Part shown: in pieces, positions 35,735-47,419 of the stretch
Position numbering within the stretch: position 1 is the first letter of the stretch
How the letters are laid out: every line of letters starts with the position of its first letter
Origin: Liolophura sinensis
Taxonomy: Eukaryota > Mollusca > Polyplacophora > Chitonida > Chitonidae
DNA: 64,000 nt
Reading direction: 5' to 3'
Assembly (NCBI RefSeq): GCF_032854445.1
Contig: NC_088301.1
Location: 30,490,402 to 30,554,401, forward strand
Program-made: the position numbers and the translations under genes
The notes under the pieces: model-generated
What the model saw: only the letters and a program-made list of their open reading frames with translations
Databases searched by the model: none
Told to the model about the DNA's origin: nothing

Positions 35735-36022
35735 TACATTGGAGAAACCTCACGGCCGTCACCACTAAGATCCAAGGAGCACCAAAACTCAGTAAAATTC
35801 CAGCACTCTAAATCTGACATATCAGACCACATTAAGGTAAATCCCCGCCACACGAATGACTGGTCAAGTGTCAGACCCTTGAAAACTAATATAACCAAGA
35901 CCACTACAAGAAAGCTGATGGAAGTCATTGAAATACGCCCATCAAAGCCATACATTAACCGAGACAATGGATTCCTAATTCCCCCTGCCTACGCCGACCT
36001 CATCTCAGCATGCAGATCCTAG
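35735..36022 (+). pseudogene. GIY-YIG endonuclease domain relic, probably from a Penelope-like retroelement
   Basis: A 95-codon frame runs from TAC (35735) to TAG (36020-36022) without a stop. It begins YIGETSRPSPLRSKEHQ, matching the YIGET...R..EH part of GIY-YIG nucleases as found at the C-terminus of Penelope-like elements. It continues with SDISDHIKVNPRHTNDW and ends with RKLMEVIEIRPSKPYINRDN and a short LPP-like tail, the usual order in that family. A stop precedes the frame and the expected GIY strand and reverse transcriptase are absent, so this is a 5'-truncated remnant. It has no ATG suited to translation. It lies between the two arrays of the 30-bp minisatellite. Other GIY-YIG-bearing elements are possible sources. 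Confidence 0.75.
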
Positions 36023-36354
36023 ACTTCCACCCATCCTAACTCACACCTTTGACCATAGTTGTCGAAGTCTGTTGTTTATCTGATACATGTTTCGTCTGTT
36101 GTATGTTTCATCTATTGTTCATTTGCTTGATAACTATGTGCCAATCTTGTCAATCTGTATGTTTCTTCTATTGTTCATATGTTGAAATCAACAACTTAGC
36201 CCTCTCTTTAAATACCTATTGCTGTCACTAATTCATCATTATGCTTGTTAACGGTATTCGTACCTACACTGAAACGTCACTAACTGAACTTGTGAGCCAT
36301 ATGCTCGTTATATTATCCATCTCAACTTCCTAATACCATTGAAAGAGGAGGTGT

Positions 36355-37625
36355 CTTAGGTTTGTCAGATACCTGGTGAGATGCTTTACGTTTGTCAGAT
36401 ACCTGGTGAGATCCTTTAGGTTTGTCAGATACCTGTTGAGATGCTTTAGGTTTGTTAGATACTTAGTGATATGCTTTAGGATTGTCTGATACTTAGTGAG
36501 ATGCTTTAGGTTTGTCAGATACCTGTTGAGATGCTTTAGGTTTGTCAGATACCTGGTGAGATGCTTTAGGTTTGCCAGACACCTGGTGAGTTGCTTTAGG
36601 TTTGTCAGATACCTGGTGAGCTGCTTTACGTTTGTCAGATATCTGGTGAGATGCTTTACGTTTGTCAGATACCTGGTGAGATCCTTTAGGTTTGTCAGAT
36701 ACCTGTTGAGATGCTTTAGGTTTGTTAGATACTTAGTGATATGCTTTAGGATTGTCTGATACTTAGTGAGATGCTTTAGGTTTGTCAGATACCTGGTGAG
36801 ATCCTTTAGGTTTGTCAGATACCTGGTGAGATGCTTTAGGTTTGTTAGATACTTAGTGATATGCTTTAGGATTGTCTAATACTTAGTGATATGCTTTAGG
36901 ATTGTCTGATACTTAGTGAGATGCTTTAGGTTTGTCAGATACCTGTTGAGATGCTTTAGGTTTGTCAGATACCTGGTGAGATGCTTTAGGTTTGCCAGAC
37001 ACCTGGTGAGTTGCTTTAGGTTTGTCAGATACCTGGTGAGATGGTGCAGGTTTGTCAGATATCTGGTGAGATGCTTTAGGTTTGCCAGATATCTGGTGAG
37101 ATGCTTTAGGTTTGTCAGATACCTGGTGAGGTGCTGAAGGTTTGTCAGATACCTGGTGAGATGCTTTAGGTTTGTTAGATACTTAGTGATATGCTTTAGG
37201 ATTGTCTAATACTTAGTGATATGCTTTAGGATTGTCTGATACTTAGTGAGATGCTTTAGGTTTGTCAGATACCTGTTGAGATGCTTTAGGTTTGTCAGAT
37301 ACCTGGTGAGATGCTTTAGGTTTGCCAGACACCTGGTGAGTTGCTTTAGGTTTGTCAGATACCTGGTGAGATGGTGCAGGTTTGTCAGATATCTGGTGAG
37401 ATGCTTTAGGTTTGCCAGATATCTGGTGAGATGCTTTAGGTTTGTCAGATACCTGGTGAGGTGCTGAAGGTTTGTCAGATACCTGGTGAGCTGCTTTAGG
37501 TTTGTCACATATCTGATGAGCTGCTTTAGGTTTGTCAGACACCTGATGAGCGGCTTTAGGATTGTCACATACCTGTTGAGGTACTTCAGGTTTGTGATAT
37601 ACGTGATATAGATGGTGCAAGTTTG
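36355..37625 (-). repeat. 30-bp minisatellite, array 2, with higher-order blocks
   Basis: About 42 units are of the same family and orientation as array 1. A multi-unit block starting ATTGTCTGATACTTAGTGAG recurs at 36481 (partial), 36901 and 37231, with an offset of 330 bp (11 units) between the last two. Nearly the same block is in array 1 at 35101. Units at the high-coordinate end (after about 37490) are most diverged, as expected at an array edge. Confidence 0.93.
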
Positions 37626-38988
37626 TCAGACGCTTGGTGAGGTGCTCTTCAATAAAGAACAGCACTGGTGCCAACAGGATGAGGTTTCAACCTCTGACCC
37701 CACGAGCCTATCTCTCTGATGCTCTACTGCTGTTCTGCTTATTGTGTTCTGCTTATTGTCTGTCACACCTGAACAAACGTCGTCTCATACTTCCTCTCAC
37801 CATTTATTTATTGAATGTCAGCTTGACGGCTGACTGTTGAAGTTAGGCCCCTCATTACAAGAGTTCCTAAGCGACTGCTGTCAGTCAAAGGGAGATATCA
37901 CCCATGGTGGAAATTTGCAGATCTTTCAGTACCATATCACCATTTGGCGTACGCATACTGGTATTCTTGGTCCATGAACTAAAGCTGATGTTCTGTTCTT
38001 TAGATAAGTGACCCTGATGAACCGATCTTTTGACGGAATTGACGCCCTTGGTCGTTCGTAATGGTCTGCGCATGTCGAGCAAGACGCGGGATGGTGGTGT
38101 TTGGTTGACGATACAACAGCAAAAAGCAACAAAAAAAAAACAACATAGACCTACATGGACTGGGCCATGAAAGCCTATGTAGTGACTAACATACATGTAC
38201 TAACAACGACTGTGCAAAAGGTGCTTTTCAACCCTTTTTTAAAAAACATACCAGAAAGAGTACATTTTACACTCAAGGCTGTGAGCTACATCCATTACAG
38301 TCCTTACTACAGAGATTTCTGGATCTTACGGCTTTTCCCCGCAGACAATGGAATCTTTGCAGACGACTGGCTGGCGGATTCAAAATGTAATAAGACGGAG
38401 ACTTACTTAGATGGCTTGCCCTTTAGCCCGGCCTTCATTCTTTACTAATAAAATGACGGTAATCTACCGAATCCTAATAAATTCTACATTTGTCATCATC
38501 TTCTAACCAGTCTTATTCACCACAGTCTGCTTTGTAATCTCCGTCGACATCCCCGGCGACGCAGACGAATGGTGCTTCCGGTCACACCTCGGATCTTTCC
38601 GTGTAAAAGCGGAGAATAGAGCGCGGGGAACTTCTGTGACCGTGGTATCACGTGACTTATTTAAATAACCAGACAAATGAGTAGTGAGAGAAGCAATTAC
38701 TACCCCGTCGTAAGAGCCGCTCATGCTTTTTGTTGTGATTAATATGTCCGCTAAGACCTACATTTTCTAATAACCTGTGCCCCCTCATGCGATATTGGGA
38801 AAAGCCTACAACGTACACGTATGCAAGTACACTACAGTACATGTATACATCGATAATTATACCTACAGGCTACCATAGGCCCTTGATATCACGTAATAAA
38901 AGCGCCAGTATAGTGCCTATACATGGTATAGTTTGTCTGTGAGATAGACATAAGAATTACCAACGAAAATTTCTATGTTGATATCATT

Positions 38989-39062
38989 GTTTAACGCCAG
39001 ATTCAAGAATATTTCACATATGCGATGGCGATCATTTTTATGGGCGATGGAAACTGGGGTAA
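38989..39062 (-). repeat. SINE family A tail-side fragment
   Basis: GCCAGATTCAAGAATATTTC, ATGCGATGGCGATCA and a TTATGGGCGATGG segment match the family A core. It is short and diverged. Confidence 0.65.
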
Positions 39063-40558
39063 AAAAAAAACCCGGTCTTTGACAAACTATTGACGAACTT
39101 TCGCATGTGCAACATAATCGCCCTGCATGCCATATTGGTGGAAAACACGTGGTCTGAAACGGGTGAAAGACTGCATATAAGACCACACGAGTGTCGTCGA
39201 CCGCACGGACAATAAAAGTTTGACAGTCTCTAAATTTTGTACCCGAACTAGAAATGAACCCGCATCATGCAGTGTTGAAAGGAATGCGATAAAAAATATT
39301 CGGAGTACAGCTGTAAAGCTCGGCCTGCAGCATATAGACCTGGAGACACAACTCAGCTTAACCCGACTGTTGCGTTATGTCCTCAAGAGGATTTTGTCGC
39401 CGCTCGAGGACGTCAGTGTCGTCTATAGCACCAATGGGTCTTAATAAATAAATTCGTATCTCAGTAATTTTTGTTTCCATGCACACAAATATGCTAGTGT
39501 TGCAGTGGCCTTTAATTTGCTCTAATGTAAGCAAAGTGTACGGGTGTCTTGAACCGTGATTGAAGACCTTCTGGACAAACAATAAGCAAATGCACACTAC
39601 ATCATAGTCGTTGACATTGGCTATTTGCCACTCATAATTCATAGCTTTGCAGTCACCAGGGACCTGGGACCGAGGATATACAACTTTCTTGAGTATGATT
39701 TTTTGCTGAAATAGATAATCAAACTCCACTTCACACACAGACTAGACAGACAGAGGTTATAAAAACTAGATCTTGAGGGGGTTTTTTTTCTAACTTTACT
39801 TGAAAATGATTTCCTAACTATACTGGGATCCAGAACTTGTTTACAGCCTACTCATGGTTTCCAGAGTCTTAAAATACGAATACTGAAGAGCAGACATAGA
39901 TATAGATGCATTTCTACTCTTTATAACCTCATATCTTGAGCAAACCTCATCTGAGCACCATCTCCAGAGATTCGAGGCTCAGTATGAGTCGAATACAGGA
40001 CAAGTTTTGCATATTTCACCTGGGGGCCAGGCTGTTCTTGATATATTGTCTCTGTTGGCATCAAGCTTTCTATCGCAGTAGCTCTTACGTACAATTATAC
40101 AGCCCTCATATATTATTATAGTTTTTATTTTATCCTAGGGAGCATATAAAGGATGCATTTGTAAATTCTGTAGATGTTGATAAGTTAATCACATGTTGTT
40201 AAATTTATCATAAAACAAAAGATCAGTTATATTGTCAAAGGATGCATGTAGATTGTTAATGCAAAACTAGCTCTGTAAACCTACATGTACATGACCTTTC
40301 AAAATTTTATTATATTTTGACTATCACTAATTTTTGTATATTTAAAGCAAAAGGAACATACAGTTATATCGATGATTACACTGACCTTAAATAATTAAAT
40401 CAGTTTGAATGGTGTTTCGCTTAGATTTCTTATATGCGCGAAAAAAGGGGCTGAAACCGTGAAGATTCCTATTCACCTATACCGAAAGTTGTCCCCCTTT
40501 ATGGAACAAACAATTAAGGTACTCGGCTTGTCTTACGGATTCACCTTCGTCTGAAGGA

Positions 40559-40594
40559 CCTTCGTAAGACGCTAACTACTCGGCCACGGAGGCC
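40559..40594 (-). repeat. SINE family A head-like fragment
   Basis: GCTAACTACTCGGCCACGGA followed by GGCC resembles the tRNA-like head of family A in reverse orientation. No core follows. Confidence 0.4.
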
Positions 40595-40982
40595 TTGATT
40601 CATGTAAACCTCAAATATAAAGACGCCTCGTTACAAATGTCCACTGGCGTGAGAGCTGATCTCTCAAAATCAAGATGTCCCCATGAAAGTAGCTTATATG
40701 AAACAAGAAAGTCGCACAGCTGTTTCTTCACTTCGCAGAAGTCATCGTCTTGATGCATATTAACTACATCCATACGGCCACTCCAAGATAAGTGTGGAAA
40801 ATCAGGCTGCATAGCTCCACGAAGAAACAGAGACCACCCCCCACCCCCACCCCCACCCCACCAACAAAAAAGAATCCAACTTTAAGAGTCCATATCTTAA
40901 TATAATGAAGCAAAAATTATCGATCTGTATGAATTACTGCACTCTATAAATTATTTGATTACTTTAGGATCGGTATGGTAAA

Positions 40983-41246
40983 TCAGTGGACACTGTTTAA
41001 GCACCAAACTAAGTCTATCGAATACTGCATAAGTATTATCACTAAGCCCACCAGACACAGTTTAAGTCCAGTCGTTAAGTCCACCTGACACTGTTTTAGT
41101 CCAATCACTATGTCTACCGGACACCGTTTTAGTCCAGTCACTATGTACACCGGACACTTTTTTAATTCAGTCACTATGTCCACAGAACACTGTTTTAGTC
41201 CAGTCACTATGTACACCGAACACAGTTTAAGCCCTGTCATATACAC
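40983..41246 (-). repeat. 33-bp tandem repeat
   Basis: Six to eight diverged units of GTCCAGTCACTATGTCCACC plus GGACACTGTTTTA occur. The period is a multiple of three, so the minus strand reads an 11-residue repeat (like VTGLKQCSVDI) for 87 codons. There is no sign that it is a gene. Confidence 0.85.
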
Positions 41247-42335
41247 AGTAATTCTCTATCATCCTCGAACATAACACACAGACCTGTTGCACGCAAGTCG
41301 CCAAGGTTGACTTGCCGCAAAGGTTGAATTGTTGCAAAGGTCGACATGCTGGGAAACAATCCAATACCATTTCATGGTTGTATAGTCGATCATACGATTC
41401 GATTTTCAGACAAAAAAAAGACGCTTCTGTAGATTTGTACCATCTGTCCATCAAGAACTGTAATCTTGTACAATAAGATAGCATGCTGTCCATGCATTGG
41501 TTTACATGGCCTCCAATCCATTTAGCGACAGGATAGCTTAATCTATTTCCTCAAGGCAAATGGAGATATACTAATTATATAAAATAGTTCAAGAAATGCA
41601 ATATTGTAGCGCAAATGAATTCCCATCTGGTGAGAACAGGTCGGCAGAAAATTACAACAAAATTATCAAATATAAACATTTTCGGTAGCCATTAAACCAT
41701 GAAAGTCATGTGCTTGTGTCCTGTCGTAACACTAATAGCCAAGATGACCTATGTAGTGAACACAGCTGCGATGTTCACATGACGGGAACTTTTGGTCTTG
41801 GTCAACAAGAGCATCATATTTTGTGTGGAACTCCCCAAAATGGTTTTAGTTCACATGGCATATTTCTTGCCCTGGCAGTTCTCTCATGCATGAAAATGCA
41901 TATATTTACAAGAATCGCATTTTAGATTGAATTCTGAGCCATTTAAAGTTAACTTTAAGCATGTAATGGCTTCTTTACACAGACATTTTCACACTTCTTA
42001 TTAACAAGTTGTTAATGTTCAGCCCACCTCGGAAGTTTATCAAATCCTTGCCCTTTATCTCGCACGGCTATCTCCATCCATACAAACTGTGGTTTCAGCC
42101 AAGATGAATATAGCGCTCAAATCGCTTAGGGACAAAAAACTGTAAAGCTCTGCATCTTGGAAACCTCCTCTGGAGTATGTTCTATAAATGTTTTGACGTT
42201 TTGGGGGATAACACTGAAAAGTGTTGTGCTGGATTTCTGGCAGTAGCCTAAATGAACTTTTAACTTTAATATATCTTTGCTAAAATTAAGCACAAGTTTT
42301 CATGATATGAAGTTGCATTTTTTCTATTTATTCTA

Positions 42336-42580
42336 TTTTTATTTATTGGATTGGAGTTTTATGCCGTACTCAAGAATATTTCACTTATACAACGGCAAGC
42401 ATTATGGTGGGAGAAACCGAGGGAGGAAACCCACGATCATCTGCAGGTTGTTGACAGACCTTCCCACGTACGACCGGAGAGGAAACCACACTGAGCTGGA
42501 CTTGAACTCATAGCGATCACATTACTGTGAGGCTCCTGTGTTGTAATGCTGCATTAGCATCTCACCACTATAGGCCACGT
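42336..42580 (-). mobile_element. SINE family A, near full length, diverged
   Basis: It has the tail-side core GCCGTACTCAAGAATATTTC, then GGCAAGCATTATGGTGGGAG with a deletion of the GGGCAGAGCCCGG inverted repeat. CCTTCCCACGTACGACCGGA and a decayed head follow. Confidence 0.85.
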
Positions 42581-43222
42581 TTACGATAGTTAATCATCTG
42601 TTCCATGACTGCAGCATGTTATTCAACAATCATTAAGTCTTCTCAAAACAACATTGCTGCACATGCCATTCTGACATTATCATCCAGCCTCAGATTTTCT
42701 GTAATGACATAAACGGAGTATATGCGACAATAGCTTCAGGGAAGACGAATTACCTCTTTATCAATGATCCTTCCGCGTGATGTAAACAGATACATAACCG
42801 CTATTACAAGCTTTGATTCACCCAGAGCATCTGATATGTTAGAACTTTTTATCCGAGTATGTATTAAGCGTCCAAATATCTGACAACTTGAATGATAAGC
42901 ATGCGACAAGCTAGCAATCAGATATAAAACATCCGCAACCAGCACTGTTATATCCGGAGAATATGAATCTCAGTGTGTGACAGTTATAGTGTGAAATCTC
43001 ATCCAATATTCTAACACCCGAAAGCCTGAACGACCGCTTTGAGCCAACAAACAATAAGGTACACGTCGGTTAACGTCCACAGGGACTGCTTTTTTATACT
43101 TTAACTAAAACGGCTGGAATTTTACTGGGTAAAATAGATTTTAAGAAGAGCCTTTTCAGGATGATCCTGCTTCTAAACAACGAATCTTTACTAACAACAA
43201 GAAATTTATCCTTCTATGTTAA

Positions 43223-43369
<147 letters not shown>

Positions 43370-44389
43370 TTATATTTTAAACGATGCTATTGTGAAATTT
43401 TTAGTGCAGGTAGTGGATGATATGAATTTTCTTCTGGCTCCGGCGAGGGCAAAGCTCTAATATTGAACCTAATTTCGGTAATTCGGAGCAGTGGTTTGTG
43501 TTCGGCATTGTTTGTCTCCGGAAGAAAGAAACTTTCACATTTCCACGCAGAAAAATTCAGTCGGCCCGAATTTAGCGACTCTGTCACGTTACCCGCAACA
43601 AACATATTTTTTTATCATGGCCTGGCCCAATCACTGGAAAAGCGACCATTTTATATCATGCAACTCAAGAGTGCGAACAGACAACACTAAAATTGTATTG
43701 TAAGAAGACATAACTTGACCGGGAATTTTATGAACTAAGTATTGTATTTCATAATAACGATGCTGTCGACGGGTTTACATACCCAGTCAGGGGAAAACCT
43801 TACAAATTTGCTCAAACACGCCGCGACAGTACACTCTAAAACTGGAGATACTTCGGTAAATCGGTGACATTTTTTACCACCTCAAAAACGCCCTCATAGG
43901 ACTCCATCGGCTTTGCTTCCAGAACACCAAAATGCCTAGCGATACCTCCATCTGATCCGAAGCCATTCGGAACATTGGCACAGTAGGCACAAATGAGCTT
44001 AGCGGTGTTGAGAATTAGTTTAATATCATTACGGTGATGTGTTCGTAAACAGAGAGAAAATAATTGGAGAGGATGAGAAGGTAGCAGTGTGGAGGGAGAG
44101 TTTTCCATAGCTGTCAGCCAGAGCCAGGGTGCTGAGTACAGCCAGTGTTAAAAAGCCTGAGGGTAAAGCATCAATCCCTCTTCGCCTTGTCATCCACAAC
44201 TGTCTTAAAGAGGCCTTACAAGGGATAGTGTCTGGGTTCTTTGGTACACAGAGGAAATCCCTAACCGTCTATACACATTTGGATGCAGGACAGCGGAAAA
44301 TGTTGGCAAACTCGAGGTCCAATTTGAAAACAGCACTTCTGATCATGTGTCACAAAAACTATGAAACAGCTGAATATGTGTTTGTAGTG

Positions 44390-44471
44390 CTTGATACAGC
44401 CTGGTTTTATACTTGTGCTTGATACAGCCTGGTTTTATACTTGTGCTTGATACAGCCTGGTTTCATACTTG
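44390..44471. repeat. Three-unit 28-bp tandem repeat
   Basis: CTTGATACAGCCTGGTTTTA plus TACTTGTG starts at 44390, 44418 and 44446. The units are nearly identical, so this is a recent duplication. Confidence 0.9.
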
Positions 44472-47161
44472 AAATTATATGAAATGCAACATCCATCTGG
44501 TAACTCGTAGTTTTGAACTAAAATTCGCACTAAGTGCAAATACATGTTGTCATTAGAAACTATAGTTAACATTATTGCTATCTGTGTAGATTACCTTCCT
44601 AACAGCATTTTAAATCATTTCAACATTCACGGTTAAACGTAGAGTACCATTCACCCATGCACGACCTTTGTTTTTGTAGAATTTGCTCCCGACGCTTTTT
44701 TTGTGTGTCCTCTAAGGTGTCTTACAGACGCCAAATTAATCTCATTGCAATGTTTTGGCTTAAATAAAACGCATCATCGTCGTCTCGTCCGGATTAACCC
44801 TGGATTCTTTGTGGCGCTACAGCTGGCAAGATTCCAACTAGGCCAACTTACCGATGAGAACTAGGGCTATTCTCCTACAATCGGCGACTCATACACAGCA
44901 TGATGAAGGATATAAGTAGTAATTACTTTGTCTATGGAAGAGGCTGTGTGTGGAGAGCAACCAATAGATCGATATATCGTCTTAGAAACTAGGTCGTGAG
45001 CGTGAAGATCACCGAATCGGGTGGAGCGGCAACACTTAGTTCTGGCTTTAGGAAAATTACATGACTGATTGGCGGAATGATTGTAGAATGACTAACTACA
45101 CCGATATTTGACCATTCCTTGATTAAAAAACGTTCAAAGGATATATCCCACCTGATAATAAGATGATATACTTTGATAAACATTCAACAACGATAACCAG
45201 AGAAAGTGCTAAGTCGCAATAGACACTGACGCAGTCAAAAAGGTACAGAGCAAAAGATTCACACAAATCAGTGTATGACCGTTGTGTATTGCACCAGCGA
45301 TTTATTCGTAAATAAGCAAAGAAAAGCTCTAGAATCCAGTTAATTAGAATCTGTAAGATTGGATCAGTTGTTTGCAATCATGTGTACGCATGTTATAACT
45401 TGTCCACGTGAAGCCGTGATACATTAAGTGCAAACACCGAACCCTTAGCACTCTTCACACAGATAACACGGTGAACATAACACGCGTCAGGGGCAGGTAT
45501 TCCTTGTCGGAGGTAATTCGCCTCTTAAAGCAGTCTGCAAGAGTTTTACCTTGCTAATCTCACAAACTGTTTTTCATAAAACAGAGAGTTTCAGTTCACA
45601 TGTTTGTGAGGGATAATTGAAACTTAATGGTCGCTACAAGTGAAGATTAATAAACTAAGTTGCAATACCTACAGAAAGAAATTCATTTTGCATATGTTTA
45701 ACTTTGATGTTAGTTTTGCTATTTTACATTCGCAAAATACTTTGTGATCACCGTTGTCGGAGTATATATTATAGGGTAGTTCTACAATTTGTCAGGACCA
45801 AATTCTGTACCCCTGACGTTCAGGCAATGGGTTGCTAGAGGTACTTACTATGATGTCAACCGGAAGTGCATAAATACAAGTCTTTTCTCTTTCCCTTTTC
45901 TCACTGGATTGCAACAAATTCTCCTTTCCAAAATTTTTCGATTCATGGAGCAAAAAATTCGAAATTAATCTCAGTCAGTATTGTGGGAGGATATTTTTGG
46001 TAGAATTTGTATTAAAGAGAAGTCTTTTTTTGGACTTAATTCATGTACTGGCCATAAAATATGACTTTTACAGAGTAATTCATTATTATTTTAGATTTTA
46101 CAAGGGGATGATGGCTGAGCCTGATTAACTCCCCTTGAGATGCCCTGTTTGGAGGTGGTATTCTTCTTAAGCGTGACTGACAAAATGATTTATGATCAAA
46201 TCTTTCTGCTCTTTGTCAACATGGTAAATGATATATCATCTAATCTCGATGAAAACTTTATGAACTTTCCAAGATTCCCCGTCAACAAAACATTTATCTT
46301 CGTCAAATGAATAAGGGCATTTCTTTGAAATCCATCCAATATGTCTGCCATTTATTGGGTTGAGAAGGCGAGATTCTTGTCATATCGTCAATGCTGCTTA
46401 GATTTGCGAGGTCACTGCTGTTTTCCCAGAGAAAGTTCATAGTAGACTAAGGAACAAATGCAAAATTACAAAATATAAAAATAATCAATAATTATAAAAT
46501 ATAAATAAGACAAGATTGAAACTATTTGCACTCATTTTAAGAGCGTGGTTGTTCAGGAACGTCCATATGGCCCTATCGGTGGGCGGGACTGCAAATATTC
46601 ATCGACAGAGAGAGAACATCTGGGAATATAGCGTTGTCTACAATAAAGCTCCGTGGCATTCTATTGGGAATTGCTTCGGTTAAAAAAATACACCACTTCC
46701 CTCCAAGTTGACAATTATTCAACTTCTTTATGTTCACAACAATTGCTGTTTGTTTACAGCTGACCATCTTCAGTTTCCTTCTGGAAAATGTCGACAGTCC
46801 CATTAAAACGTTAATAAAAACAGATGAGAACGCAGCACCTGGGCAATGACATATAACCCGTGTGTTCACGTACTTGTATACATTCAGCTCTGTGAATTAA
46901 TTTCCATTGTTTAACATAATAGTTGTTTTTACGACCCGCAATAAATGTTCCTCACAAGGAATAAGTGAGTACACAGTCATTGTTATGAGACGGGGTCTTT
47001 CACCAACGAGTGACACGTGACTAATTCCGTGATTCAATGTCCAGGAACTAGACTTTCTTATACGAAAAAAAAAAGAGCGATACATACTATAGGATTTCTT
47101 TTTTTTTTCGTTTCTTCTTCACACGTTTTCTCAAGGATATAATTCGACAAAACAAGTCTAC

Positions 47162-47419
47162 ACTCAAAAAAACTAATCTGTTAATTTTAACACAAATTTG
47201 TTTTGCCTGAGTGATGCTAAAATGTATTCTGTTGTTATAACACAATACGGTGTCATATTCAAAATAATATCCCGTTAGTCTAACAGAATCCTTCTGTTGA
47301 ATTTACAGAATATGTGTGTTACATTTAACAGAATAATCTGCTACAATAACAGAATACATTCTTGAATTACTCAGATAACAGATTTTCTATTACATTTAAC
47401 AGATTATATTTTTGAGAGT
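47162..47419. mobile_element. MITE-like element with imperfect terminal inverted repeats
   Basis: The left end ACTCAAAAAAACTAATCTGT pairs imperfectly with the right end AACAGATTATATTTTTGAGA (then GT). The interior is full of TAACAGAAT and ATTCTGTTA words in both orientations. It is 258 bp, non-coding and AT-rich. No target-site duplication was identified. Confidence 0.6.

Larger units (their letters stand above)
37641..43222. other. Gene-poor intergenic stretch
   Basis: Apart from the repeats listed separately, I find only AT-rich unique sequence. The open frames at 38155-38448 (plus), 39358-39738 (minus) and 40600-40812 (minus) show no recognisable motif and no splice context I can defend. 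A C-rich run lies at 40838-40861. Confidence 0.5.

Noticed and set aside
34925-37625. CRISPR-like regular repeats
   Set aside because: The repeats are directly adjacent without unique spacers, and the genome is eukaryotic.
37243-37674. Decapeptide-repeat protein resembling an adhesive or structural protein
   Set aside because: Units carrying a stop recur at a fixed position in the same frame and no signal peptide is visible. It is better explained as a satellite.
39358-39738. 126-codon minus-strand open frame
   Set aside because: No recognised motif, repeat or splice context. The length is within chance for 64 kb in six frames.
43836-44422. Facing open frames as a divergent gene pair
   Set aside because: Neither translation resembles a known family and no promoter or splice signals support them.
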